A stretch of 21,336 bases of DNA from Candidatus Methanovirga basalitermitum (GTDB taxonomy: Archaea > Methanobacteriota > Methanobacteria > Methanobacteriales > Methanobacteriaceae), in assembly GCA_031284445.1 (NCBI GenBank), contig JAISZW010000013.1:1-21336 (forward strand), read 5' to 3'. Below are positions 1 through 7,798 of the stretch, piece by piece. Every line of letters starts with the position of its first letter. Within the stretch, counting starts at the first letter, position 1. The notes under the pieces are model-generated. The model made no database searches and was not told where the DNA came from. It saw only the letters and a list, made by a program, of their open reading frames with translations. Made by a program: the position numbers and the translations under genes.

Positions 1-24
1 TTTCGCGTTTTCATAGACTATTAA

Positions 25-130
25 TATCACACATTCATTTTATTAATAATTTTTGGTCATAACAACTGTTATATGATTAAATATAACAATTGTTATCATC
101 CGAATTTTTGACAGAATCAGGAATCACTTT
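25..130. promoter_or_regulatory. Paired-palindrome regulatory module, copy A
   Basis: Two 14-base palindromes lie 24 bases centre to centre: ATAACAACTGTTAT at 59-72 (one mismatched central pair) and ATAACAATTGTTAT at 83-96 (perfect). The block TATCACACATT sits upstream at 25-35 and CACTTT downstream at 125-130. The same four elements recur with the same spacings at 13171-13276, in front of carS. Two dyads about two helical turns apart suggest operators for a dimeric winged-helix or MarR-type regulator; that is inference from symmetry only. Which gene copy A serves is unclear: the nearest rightward start is about 780 bases away, so the target may lie left of the window, or this may be an orphaned duplicate. 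Confidence 0.55.
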
Positions 131-362
131 GAATTTTCAAACAAAGCTAAATTCATATAGATAAAAAGTCGATTTCTATTTAATTAAAAATCAAAGAACA
201 ATATCCTTTGAATTTGAAATCAAAGCTATTTCCAACAGTTTAAAAATTACCTTCATTTAATTCTTTGGAAATCAATTGTTTTTTGATTTAAAAAATTATA
301 TATCTCTATTTTAATAATTAATTTTTAATTTGAATGTACTTTTGGAAAAAACATGAAATATG

Positions 363-395
363 ATGATATATCATGTTGAATCTCTATGGAGATTC
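363..395. repeat. 12-base palindrome plus 7-bp hairpin
   Basis: ATGATATATCAT at 363-374 is a perfect palindrome. Four bases later GAATCTC (378-384) pairs perfectly with GAGATTC (389-395) around a TATG loop. T-rich sequence follows (402-416), so on the + strand this could end a transcript, but no gene upstream is visible. The hairpin is read directly; its role is unknown. Confidence 0.5.
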
Positions 396-618
396 CGTTG
401 ATTTTTTACATTTTTGAGACACCCTGATTATTGATTTATTTTGATAAATTTGAAATAGAGTAAAAATTAAAATATCTATTTAAATTTATTAATTTAAAAT
501 ATATAATAATTATTATCCATATAATTTAAAAACTATTAATTTTGTAATATTAAATTTCAAAATAAAAAAAATCATAGATTTATTCACAAAGGTGTAGACG
601 GATGAAATTAGGAAATGG

Positions 619-804
619 AGAATCAAAGATTCTTCTAAATTACCTTTGGTAATAAAACGAAAAATCAAAGATTTTTCTAAGTTGAAAATAAATTTTCAAC
701 AATAAAAAATTTCTAAAATAAAGAAAATTAAAGTTTTCTAACTTTAAAAAATAAATTTTTTAAAATATAGAAAGTCATAGACTTTCTAATTGAACAAGTT
801 CAAT
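619..804. repeat. Array of seven short-loop hairpins
   Basis: Seven inverted repeats follow each other almost without gaps: 619-633 (6-bp arms, AAA loop), 639-653 (6 bp, TTT loop), 659-677 (8 bp, AAA loop), 681-700 (9 bp, AA loop), 722-739 (6 bp, 6-base loop), 768-788 (9 bp, ATA loop) and 789-804 (7 bp, AA loop). Arms differ between hairpins while most loops stay at two or three bases. The array ends about 70 bases before the methyltransferase start, so it may be transcribed as part of its leader. Function unknown. Confidence 0.6.
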
Positions 805-876
805 GAAGAATATCAATGATTAAAATGAAATTTCTAATCTTTTTATTTCCTAAGCAGAAATTTAGGTGTGTTTTGT

Positions 877-2076
877 ATGACTAAGTGTAAAGATAATTCT
901 AAATGGTCAGTTGGAGTTCCAGTTGAGGAAAGTGGGTATTTATGGAAAAATGTTCCTAAAACAACAAAAAGACCACTTGATAACACTAATCATTATACTG
1001 TTGTTGATTTATTTTGTGGTGCTGGTGGGGCTTCAACTGGGTTTATTTCAGCTGGATTCAATGTAATTTTAGGTATTGATTATTTTGAACCAGCAATGGC
1101 TACTTTTTTGCATAATCATGAAAATAGTCCAGGGATACTTGGTGATATTAAGCGGGTTGATGAGAGAATTGTTAGAGAGTGTATTGGAGATACTGATGTA
1201 AAAGTAGTTATTGCAGGAGTTCCTTGTCAAGGGTTCTCACTAAGTAATAGGAAAAGGTACGAAGATGACCCAAGGAATCAATTATTTTATGAATTTATCC
1301 GTTTTATAGAAATGTTGGAACCAGACATGGTTATGCTTGAAAATGTTTCAGGTATGAAGAGTATGGGGAATGGAAAGGTTGTAAAGGAAATAGAATCTAA
1401 AATTGCTGAGGCAGGAATGAAAAATGGGAAAAAATATAAAGTTCAGCACAGAATGCTTAATGCTGCAGAGTATGGTGTTCCTCAACTTAGAAACAGGCTG
1501 ATTTTTTTAGGTGCTTCTGAAAATTATAGCATTCGATGGCCTAAAAAAGTTTATAGTAAAACAGGACAATTTTTAACGGTTGAAGATGCTATTGGTGATT
1601 TACCTAGACTACAATCTAATGAGACAAAAATATGTTATGAAGCTTCGCCAAAAAATAAATTTCAAGAGAAAATGAGGCAAGGTTCTAAAATTATTTTAAA
1701 TAATAAAGCACCTAATCACCCTAAATCCACAATAGAAAGAATTAAATATACGAAACCTGGGAAACCTATGTATGATAAATATAAACAGAGGATAAGGTTG
1801 CATTGGGGTTTCCCAAGCCCAACTCAGGTATGTGGAGGTATTAGACCACAATTTCAATTTGGACACCCGAATGATGATAGAGGATTGACTATTAGAGAAA
1901 GAGCCAGAATTCAAACTTTCCCAGATAATTATGAGTTTTTAGGAGGAATTGTTCAGGGAAGAGTTCAAACAGGTAATGCTGTTCCTCCACTATTAGCCGA
2001 AGCTATTGGGAGAGAAATGATTAATGAAATCAAAAACCCTAATAAAAACAAGGGAGAAGATTTGTTTGCATTTTAA
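877..2076 (+). CDS. DNA (cytosine-5-)-methyltransferase of a restriction-modification system
   Basis: This enzyme transfers a methyl group from S-adenosylmethionine to C5 of cytosine in a specific DNA site. All the hallmark motifs are present in order: SAM-binding VDLFCGAGGAS near residue 44, catalytic PCQGFS with its nucleophilic Cys near 117, ENV near 155, QLRNR near 203, and the closing GNAVPP near 370. The target recognition region between motifs VIII and IX spans roughly residues 215-290; its target cannot be read. At 399 residues it has the usual length for a stand-alone enzyme. I start it at ATG 877 because AGGTG (864-868) sits 8 bases upstream; a GTG at 868 in the same frame overlaps that site and is less likely. 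The 3' end overlaps the next gene. It appears intact while the nucleases behind it are broken. Confidence 0.93.
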   Translation: MTKCKDNSKWSVGVPVEESGYLWKNVPKTTKRPLDNTNHYTVVDLFCGAGGASTGFISAGFNVILGIDYFEPAMATFLHNHENSPGILGDIKRVDERIVRECIGDTDVKVVIAGVPCQGFSLSNRKRYEDDPRNQLFYEFIRFIEMLEPDMVMLENVSGMKSMGNGKVVKEIESKIAEAGMKNGKKYKVQHRMLNAAEYGVPQLRNRLIFLGASENYSIRWPKKVYSKTGQFLTVEDAIGDLPRLQSNETKICYEASPKNKFQEKMRQGSKIILNNKAPNHPKSTIERIKYTKPGKPMYDKYKQRIRLHWGFPSPTQVCGGIRPQFQFGHPNDDRGLTIRERARIQTFPDNYEFLGGIVQGRVQTGNAVPPLLAEAIGREMINEIKNPNKNKGEDLFAF

Positions 2077-2557
2077 ATTGTGGGTTAGTACTAATGATAC
2101 TGCTAACTGGATAATTAATAATACAGTACTTAAAAATAAGAAATGTGTAACTGAAAAACTAGTTGAAAGTGATGCAAATAATCCTAAAACATTTCATAGG
2201 GTTCCAGAGGCTATTAAAAAAATTTTATACTTGGATGCTGTTGATATAATCATTGAATATAATAAAAAACCAATTTTGGCTGTTGAAATAAGTAGTGAGG
2301 CAGGTACAGGACATAATGCTTTTCAAAGATTTGCAAGATTAGTCGCAGCAGCAGAAAATAATGTTTCTGTGGCATATATATACCCCGAAGCAGCATATAT
2401 CCATAGAAAAAATTTTGATCGTTGGGATGAAATTAATCCTTTAGTATTTAGGGCTTTAGAAAGAGTAATGCAGATTCATAACATTCCAGTATTGTTTTAT
2501 TACTATCCTACTGAATACAATTATATAGTGATAATGGTAATGTTTATCAATTATTAA
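2024..2557 (+). pseudogene. Restriction endonuclease, N-terminal fragment (frameshifted)
   Basis: The frame overlaps the methyltransferase end by 53 bases, as in translationally coupled restriction-modification operons. The protein has a nuclease-like core: VDIIIEYNKKPILAVEIS near residues 73-90 fits the D...ExS variant of the PD-(D/E)xK fold, followed by a helix and SVAYIYPEAAY. ATG 2024 has GGGAGAG at 2008-2014; a TTG at 2066 behind AGGGAGA (2051-2057) is an alternative start. Past codon 166 the reading becomes hydrophobic nonsense, whereas frame 1 from 2524 gives YSDNGNVYQLL before stopping. This points to a frameshift near 2520. I infer that the sequence resumes in the next fragment as one original gene. 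The family identity is structural guesswork, not a named enzyme. Confidence 0.6.
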
Positions 2558-2627
2558 TCTTAATTATAATTATAAAAATTCTTTAAATCAAATTTAAATA
2601 AATTATATTGGATATAATATTTTATAA

Positions 2628-3425
2628 AATGATAAACTTTTCCAAAATGACTATAATTTTGTTCCTTCATCAAATAAAGGGTTGTTGTTTGATGAGGAGT
2701 ATTTAAGCTTACCAAAGAAAAATGATAAGGAAATAATATCTTTTTTTGAATTTGTGAATTTAATTGTAGAAAAAAGTGTTAATGATGATATGGATACTTT
2801 GTTACTGAATGAAAGAATGGTTGTCGACAGAAGATGTTGGATGCAGGAGGAATATGTAAATAAAATAAATAAAAAACAAAAAGAAGGAGAAAATAAGAAT
2901 TTATCTCCTGAATCAGCGACATTAGAAGTACCTACTACTTCACTTATTACTTTTTTGAAAAAATATGTTGATAAAGACCATGATTTTGGCAATTTTTTAC
3001 AATCAAGAAGTCAAACAGTTATTTATAAAGTTAATGCAAAATTTAGAGGAGACCCTTACCCTGGAGCTTTAGTTGCAATAGACTATCTTCAAACTAGAAA
3101 TGGTAAGCATATTGATGATAGGGATAAAAATTTAGTTCTAGCATGGTGTAACTTGAGATATAATAAAGAAAATGACTCATTAGATGTAATTGAAAGTAAA
3201 TCATCAATAAATGACTTCATTTATTCGGTTAATAAAGTTAGAGACCCAAAAAAGTGTTCATTGTCTCGTGATGATTACTCTAATTTAGAGAAAGAACATA
3301 TCCCTAGATATTATATGCAAGTTAAACATGGATGTATGTTCTCTAAAAAGAAAGAATTAAGAGTTTATTCATCATTTGCTGATGCTATTATTTTTCGTGA
3401 TGGAGCATTATGGAAGGAAGGATGA
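2628..3425 (+). pseudogene. Restriction endonuclease, C-terminal fragment
   Basis: The frame is open from 2628 after a stop at 2625. There is no ATG in its early part and no ribosome-binding site; the only near start is TTG 2682, inside sequence that already reads as protein (FQNDYNFVPSNKG just upstream). That fits the downstream half of a gene whose first half is 2024-2557, with about 100 damaged AT-rich bases between. The second half contains FRGDPYPGALVAIDYL near residue 138 from 2628 and a basic C-terminal region. I judge it to be the rest of the methyltransferase's partner nuclease. It ends in an ATGA overlap with the next gene, so the three genes were probably one operon. If translated alone from TTG 2682 it would give 247 residues. 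Confidence 0.5.
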
Positions 3426-3868
3426 ATATGAACGAGGAAATTGTTACTAAATATATCATAAACTATTTTAAAGACCATAGATAGAATATTTTTGCTTTCG
3501 ACTTTCCTCAAAGTGGAACAGGATTTTTAATACATCCTAATAGTAGAACTCATAAAAATAAAGAGTCTTTCATCCCAGACATTATATCTTATAGAGAAAA
3601 TACTGGCGTTATAATGGAAAACAAATCTTATTTTTGCTTGAATGATTTTATTAAATTAAACAGATTAAAAAACGACAAAGTTTATAGTAACGACTTGTAT
3701 AAGCTTTTAAAACGACTTAATGTGGATGAATTTAAGTATGGTATAGGGATACCAAATAAAAATGAATATTTGAATTCATCTATTTCAAACATATCTTATG
3801 TGGACTTTATAATTGCTGTGGATAATGACGGAGTTTGTAAAAAATACTTAAAAAAGGACTTTTATTAA
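3422..3868 (+). pseudogene. PD-(D/E)xK restriction endonuclease interrupted by an amber codon
   Basis: ATG 3422 overlaps the previous stop (ATGA) and the frame runs to TAA 3866-3868, 148 codons, with a single TAG at 3482-3484 (codon 21). After the TAG the same frame reads NIFAFDFPQSGTGFLIHP and then PDIISYRENTGVIMENK. That is a good PD...ExK nuclease active site, near residues 51-67, with the final Lys as catalytic. The frame continues uninterrupted to the end, so one substitution, TGG to TAG for example, is enough to explain the break. A residual product could start at ATG 3614, but it would lack the catalytic Asp. UAG decoding as pyrrolysine is not known in Methanobrevibacter-type archaea, so I call it dead. 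It may be a second nuclease or accessory subunit of the same system. Confidence 0.7.
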
Positions 3869-4007
3869 TGTTTGATAATTCATCTTCTTTTGCTAAAATA
3901 TATCTTAATTCATTTTTAATAGTATAATATTGCCTCGAAATTATGTTGTTTTATAGGCGACTCATTGTTGTTAAATTCATTCATTGTTTTTAAAGTCTTT
4001 TATCTGA

Positions 4008-5405
4008 TTAATAGGTTTTAGCTATTGATATAACATGTTTAGCTTTCCTTTTACAGTTAATACAATCACCATCTATCCTATATTGTATTCCTAAAATAGT
4101 TAAGTTTGTTTTCTCTTCAATCTCTTTACCACAATCATCATTACCGCACCATTTAATTAAACCTATGTTCCCATTTAGAACTGTTTTTTCTATTCTATCT
4201 AAACTGTCTATTTTAGAAATGTGTTCTCTCATGAACTTCCATGCTTTATCTTTAAGATTACTATTTATTTCAGTTAAATAGCTATTTAGGATGGATGGAA
4301 AATCTTCACTTAATGAACATTCTTCTTTTGTAGATGTATCTCTTCTTGTTATAATCATCTTATTATCTTTCAAGTCTCTTGGTCCTATATCTATTCTAAG
4401 TGGAATTCCATTCAACTCCCAATCATAATACTTCTTACCTGGTCTAATATCTCGATTATCAATATTAACCCTAAATCCATCTTTCTCTAAAATATTTTTA
4501 ATTTCACTAGCTTTAGACAATATCTCCTCGGATTTATCTTTAAATACTATAGGAACTATCATGATTTGAATAGGAGCAACCAATGGTGGGAGAACAAGAC
4601 CTTTTTCATCGCCATGGATGGCTATTAAAGATGCGATAACCCTATCTGAAAGACCATAACAAGTTTGATAAGGGTATTTATGACTTCCATCAGTAGCCTC
4701 ATACTTTATATCAAATGTTTTTGCAAAAGTATCACTAAGATTATGCACAGTAGCAATCTGTAAAGTTTTACCGTCTTTCATTAAAGTATCAAAAGCAAAA
4801 GTGTAATCTGCACCTGGAAACTTATCCCAAGAAGGTCTATCATGTATTAAATATGGAATAGCTAAACTATCAAAAAACCGCTTGTAAATAGCTATTCCCT
4901 CTTGGACTTGGTCATTTGCTTCGTCGTATTTTTCATGTACTGTATGAGACTCTGTAAATGTGGTGATTTCTCTTACCCTAATAAGTGGTCTTGTATGCTT
5001 AGTTTCATATCTCATTGTATTTACTGTTTGATAGATTTTTATTGGTAAATCTATATGGGATCTTATCCATAATGCAAACATAGGATAAATAGCTGTTTCA
5101 CTTGTTGGTCTAATAGCTAATTTTTCATTTAACTCTCTCATTCCTCCGTGAGTAACCCAATAAACCTCTTCTTCAAAACCTTTTACATGTATTCCCTCTT
5201 TTGCTAATTCAGTTTCTGGAATCAGCAAAGGAAATAAAATTTCATCATGATCTTCATCCATCAATCTTTCAAGCTCTCTTAAAACATATTTCCTTATTTT
5301 AAATCCTTTAGGTAACCATACATTCATTCCTTTAATAGGATACCTTGAATCTATTATCTCTGCTTCTTCTAAGATATTATGAAACCATTGACTAAAGTTT
5401 TTCAT
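4008..5405 (-). CDS. proS: Prolyl-tRNA synthetase (archaeal type)
   Basis: Class II synthetase that joins proline to tRNA-Pro in the cytoplasm. Motif 2 surroundings are clear (RPTSETAIYPMFALW near 99, then TMRYETKHTRPLIRVREI near 131-148), and motif 3 follows around GLSDRVIASLIAIHGD near 250-265. An anticodon-binding domain comes next (VPIVFKDKSEEI). The C-terminal domain has four Cys (CGNDDCG and CINC) that fit the archaeal zinc site, and the protein ends in Tyr, as this type does. At 465 residues the length is normal. GTG 5408 is also in frame, but ATG 5405 is better placed behind GGTGA at 5414-5410. The gene stands alone, convergent with the broken restriction locus. Confidence 0.95.
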   Translation of the reverse strand: MKNFSQWFHNILEEAEIIDSRYPIKGMNVWLPKGFKIRKYVLRELERLMDEDHDEILFPLLIPETELAKEGIHVKGFEEEVYWVTHGGMRELNEKLAIRPTSETAIYPMFALWIRSHIDLPIKIYQTVNTMRYETKHTRPLIRVREITTFTESHTVHEKYDEANDQVQEGIAIYKRFFDSLAIPYLIHDRPSWDKFPGADYTFAFDTLMKDGKTLQIATVHNLSDTFAKTFDIKYEATDGSHKYPYQTCYGLSDRVIASLIAIHGDEKGLVLPPLVAPIQIMIVPIVFKDKSEEILSKASEIKNILEKDGFRVNIDNRDIRPGKKYYDWELNGIPLRIDIGPRDLKDNKMIITRRDTSTKEECSLSEDFPSILNSYLTEINSNLKDKAWKFMREHISKIDSLDRIEKTVLNGNIGLIKWCGNDDCGKEIEEKTNLTILGIQYRIDGDCINCKRKAKHVISIAKTY

Positions 5406-5958
5406 CACATCACCAAGTAATAATAACTATTAAAAATTTTTATTTGATAAAATCTGAATATTTGAACTGCACAGCAGCCTATTAAACATTATTTTTCATG
5501 AAAATATGGATTCACATCTCATATCTTCCCTTTTGAAAGTAATAGCTAAGAGTTTAAGATTTTCAGATCTTAGATATTTTGAAACTATTCTCTTTTGCAT
5601 TTATTTAGAAATAATAATCTATATAATTCTATTCATTGAACTTCTTCAATTAGAAGCGAAAAATCTTTGATAATAAAGTTTTTTCACTTATAACTTTAAT
5701 AAAATAATTTAAAGCTATTTAAATTAAAATAAAATCTTTTAATTAATCAAAAATTTTCAATTTAGAAGAGTTTATTTCATTGATTTAAATTCTTTATTGA
5801 GTTTGTTCAGTTAGAAAACATTCGATTTTCTCTATTCATTGTAATAATAATAGTAATTTATTTATTTTCAATTCATTTACTGTTTATTATTTGTTTTACT
5901 TCATATATATTTTTTTAACTTTATTTAAATCTATTTATTAATAAGAATCTACTATTTA
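5406..5958. other. AT-rich intergenic spacer with inverted repeats
   Basis: No gene is supported on either strand. The spacer contains perfect short hairpins at 5635-5650 (ATTGAA arms), 5706-5725 (AATTTAAA with TTTAAATT around GCTA) and 5722-5744 (AATTAAAA with TTTTAATT), which overlaps the previous one. There is also a longer imperfect stem at about 5659-5686. Read on the minus strand, about 5656-5634 resembles 787-812 of the first spacer (TTCTAATTGAA, then AAGTTCAATGAA), so the two spacers share a repeat. The proS promoter should lie at the left end. Confidence 0.6.
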
Positions 5959-7203
5959 TTAATAAAAGTCTCCCAATTTTAAAATATTATTTGTTATATC
6001 GTGCAATTTTTCTTTATTTTCACCACTTATTGTAATTCGCTTGTAGTTTTCAGGACCATGAACAACCCAAGAATTTTCATTGAACTTTTTAAAAGGTTTT
6101 TCATGTTTAGGGATAGTATGACTTCCTATTAGAATTTCTAAAGCGTAATAGCTTTTAATTTCATTGTTAACCTCTTTCACACTAAAATTCCCCGAAACCA
6201 TATCAACTAGTTTTAGTAGTGGACTTATTGAAGTTGAAGCTGTAGATAAATATCTTGTTCCACTTGGTCGTGGGTTTATTTCAATAGTATAAAGTTTCTT
6301 ATCCTTTTTGGAGAATATGAAATCAATATCGATTGTTCCTTCAGCACTCAAGTTTTTAGCTATTTTAGTTGCAACACTTTTTACCAAATCATTATCCAAA
6401 CCATCGATTTCAGACGGAGCATATCTAAGTTTATTTAGAGGATGAAGTCCTTTAAGATCTGTTTCACCTTTATATACTGGAACAAGAGGAACATATTCGT
6501 TATCATAAGATAAAACCTCAATGGATATTTCATATCCATCAATGTACTCTTCACATAAAGTCAAATCGAATTTATTGATGTATTCTAAAAATGATTTATC
6601 ATCATTAACAATTGCTATATCCTTACCTCCTTGCCCTTCAAATTGTTTTAAGACATAAGGAAAATTAAAATTATTCTTGAAACTATTTTCATCATAAAAT
6701 TCGTGTTCATAACTATTGAAATGTTTAATAAATGAATTTAAATTGTTATTAATACTTAAATCAGTTATATTAAATTTTAAATTGTTATATTTTGTTGTAT
6801 GGTCTTTTAACTTATTTTTTTGAAAAATAAAATAATTTGGTGTTTTTATATTAAAATATTTAAAAAATTCTTTGGTTAAAAATTTATTAACACATATTTT
6901 AACTGCTGTTTTGTTGGAAGAAATTACAGGAATATTGTAATCATTTTCTAAAAATTCTTTCATCAATGCTACATCAAATAAAGGAGGATCAATACCAATT
7001 AAAGGAATAACACCATCAATTTCTTCTTCAATAGCTATTTTCATTGGTTTATCTATGCCTCTTGGAACAATATAGTATTTATCTGCTAAATCAAGGTTAT
7101 TAGAGTGTTCATTGGATTCTGTTAATATACTGAAAATATTTTTCTCTTTAAGATAGAAGTAGACATCATCAAATAATCTTGCTCCAACAAACAATATTTT
7201 CAT
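5959..7203 (-). CDS. ATP-grasp family ligase of unknown substrate
   Basis: ATP-grasp enzymes activate a carboxylate as an acyl-phosphate and join it to an amine or thiol. The N-terminal 110 residues form the pre-ATP-grasp Rossmann part (MKILFVGARLFDD). The ATP-grasp domain follows, with a glycine-rich loop FEGQGGKDIAIV near 188-199, EEYIDGYEISIEV near 218-230, and the metal-binding end IDIDFIF near 292 and EINPRPSG near 308-315. This order resembles carbamoyl-phosphate-synthase-like single-domain ligases. Residues 130-175 are an Asn- and Lys-rich insert, probably lineage-specific. ATG 7203 has GGTG at 7213-7210 with good spacing. The gene is isolated, so its neighbours do not suggest a substrate. 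Confidence 0.8.
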   Translation of the reverse strand: MKILFVGARLFDDVYFYLKEKNIFSILTESNEHSNNLDLADKYYIVPRGIDKPMKIAIEEEIDGVIPLIGIDPPLFDVALMKEFLENDYNIPVISSNKTAVKICVNKFLTKEFFKYFNIKTPNYFIFQKNKLKDHTTKYNNLKFNITDLSINNNLNSFIKHFNSYEHEFYDENSFKNNFNFPYVLKQFEGQGGKDIAIVNDDKSFLEYINKFDLTLCEEYIDGYEISIEVLSYDNEYVPLVPVYKGETDLKGLHPLNKLRYAPSEIDGLDNDLVKSVATKIAKNLSAEGTIDIDFIFSKKDKKLYTIEINPRPSGTRYLSTASTSISPLLKLVDMVSGNFSVKEVNNEIKSYYALEILIGSHTIPKHEKPFKKFNENSWVVHGPENYKRITISGENKEKLHDITNNILKLGDFY

Positions 7204-7236
7204 ATTTTACACCAAGTTTAGATTTTTATGATTTAG

Positions 7237-7244
7237 TTTATATA
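7237..7244 (-). promoter_or_regulatory. TATA box of the ATP-grasp gene
   Basis: TATATAAA on the minus strand would place transcription start about 25 bases on, near 7215, leaving a leader of roughly a dozen bases that just includes the GGTG site. A second AT-rich candidate lies 30 bases further upstream. Confidence 0.4.
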
Positions 7245-7335
7245 TGGCTACATTTTATTAATTTATATATTCTTCATTGAAGCATAACATATAACCAGAT
7301 TACAGTAACTTTTTATGGATCGTTTAGTATTTTTA

Positions 7336-7388
7336 GAGTCTATAAAAAAGTGTGGAGTTATTTGGAGAAATTTATTTTTATAGTACTC
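7336..7388 (+). repeat. Insertion-sequence-end-like repeat, copy 1
   Basis: This 53-base stretch begins GAGTCTATAAAAAAGTGTGG and ends TATAGTACTC. It matches 10365-10417 over its full length with six differences and no gap, and its first half matches 12927-12950 in inverted orientation. It ends three bases before the stop of the DUF362 remnant. I take it for a terminal inverted repeat left by an insertion sequence, with the element's interior to the right. Confidence 0.6.
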
Positions 7389-7391
7389 GAC

Positions 7392-7635
7392 TTAACTTTT
7401 CTGAGTGGAATTTTTTATATATTCTTCGATTAGTGATTTATCGCCTGTATATACTCTTATAAAATTTTATCAACAATTTCAAAATGATTTGTAGCTCCAT
7501 TTTTTGCAGGGGATGAAAGTACAAGATTTGGTTTAATAATCACATCCACATCTGGTCTTATTGATGTTTTTGACCATTAACAACTATAAAAACACCTTTT
7601 TCCCAATTAACATCAGTAAAATTCCAAATATTCAT
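7392..7635 (-). pseudogene. DUF362-type protein remnant
   Basis: Three short pieces in different frames read as one protein. It opens with ATG 7635 (MNIWNFTDVNWEKGVFIVVN) and continues RPDVDVIIKPNLVLSSPAKN then GATNHFEIVDKIL. It finishes VYTGDKSLIEEYIKN, with the stop at 7394-7392. The IKPNLV...GAT.H..IVDKI pattern is the hallmark of the DUF362 family, whose members often carry Fe-S clusters. About 80 residues remain of a family usually several times longer, so it is both frameshifted and truncated. The break lies next to the insertion-sequence-end repeat, which suggests that element caused the loss. The family call rests on this one motif. Confidence 0.5.
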
Positions 7636-7795
7636 AATAATAACAATAATCATTTATTTCATCTATATGCATATGTAAATAGTCACAACTTCTTCGATAT
7701 GGATCAAACATCTCACATAAAATACATGAATGAGAATAGTTCCTTAATTGATGCTGATTCCTTTTTTCTTCCTCTAATTGTGAATATTTGCACAT
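7613..7795 (-). CDS. Small Cys-rich protein, unknown
   Basis: Sixty codons starting at ATG 7795, only three bases after the stop of the 47-codon gene upstream, so translation is probably coupled. The product is acidic at first (SQLEEEKRN) and then has CILCEMFDPYRRSC, with a further Cys in DYLH and DYCYYYEY contexts. The five Cys (residues 2, 27, 30, 39 and 53) with a CxxC could bind a metal. The real coding strand is this one; a 78-codon frame on the opposite strand is its shadow. The 3' end overlaps the DUF362 remnant start. I do not recognise the family, and an end truncated by decay is possible. Confidence 0.45.
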   Translation of the reverse strand: MCKYSQLEEEKRNQHQLRNYSHSCILCEMFDPYRRSCDYLHMHIDEINDYCYYYEYLEFY

Positions 7796-7798
7796 AAC

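Larger units (their letters stand above)
1..876. other. AT-rich intergenic spacer, no gene seen
   Basis: No convincing coding sequence lies here on either strand. A minus-strand ATG at 14-12 could open a gene running off the left edge, but only four codons are visible and there is no clear ribosome-binding site. The spacer holds a pair of 14-base palindromes (59-96), an imperfect direct repeat (127-146 and 206-225, both beginning CTTTGAATTT), a palindrome and hairpin at 363-395, and an array of seven hairpins (619-804). The promoter of the methyltransferase gene at 877 must lie in the right end, but no TATA box stands out from the AT background. Confidence 0.75.

Noticed and set aside
1..14. 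Minus-strand gene start running off the left edge
   Set aside because: Only four codons, no ribosome-binding site and no clear promoter spacing; it cannot be supported from this window.
619..804. CRISPR array
   Set aside because: The hairpins do not share a repeat sequence, there are no equal-length spacers and no cas genes are nearby.
3482..3484. Pyrrolysine or other recoding of the in-frame TAG
   Set aside because: Pyrrolysine use is known from Methanosarcinales and Methanomassiliicoccales, not from Methanobrevibacter-type archaea. The gene is a nuclease in a locus with other damage, so a nonsense mutation is simpler.
3868..3990. Additional short genes between the broken nuclease and proS
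   Set aside because: A 19-codon + frame starting TAATG and a 22-codon minus frame overlap each other. Neither has a ribosome-binding site, and both stop quickly.
7561..7797. 78-codon + strand frame
   Set aside because: It is the shadow of the Cys-rich minus-strand gene at 7613-7795, which has a well-marked upstream partner.
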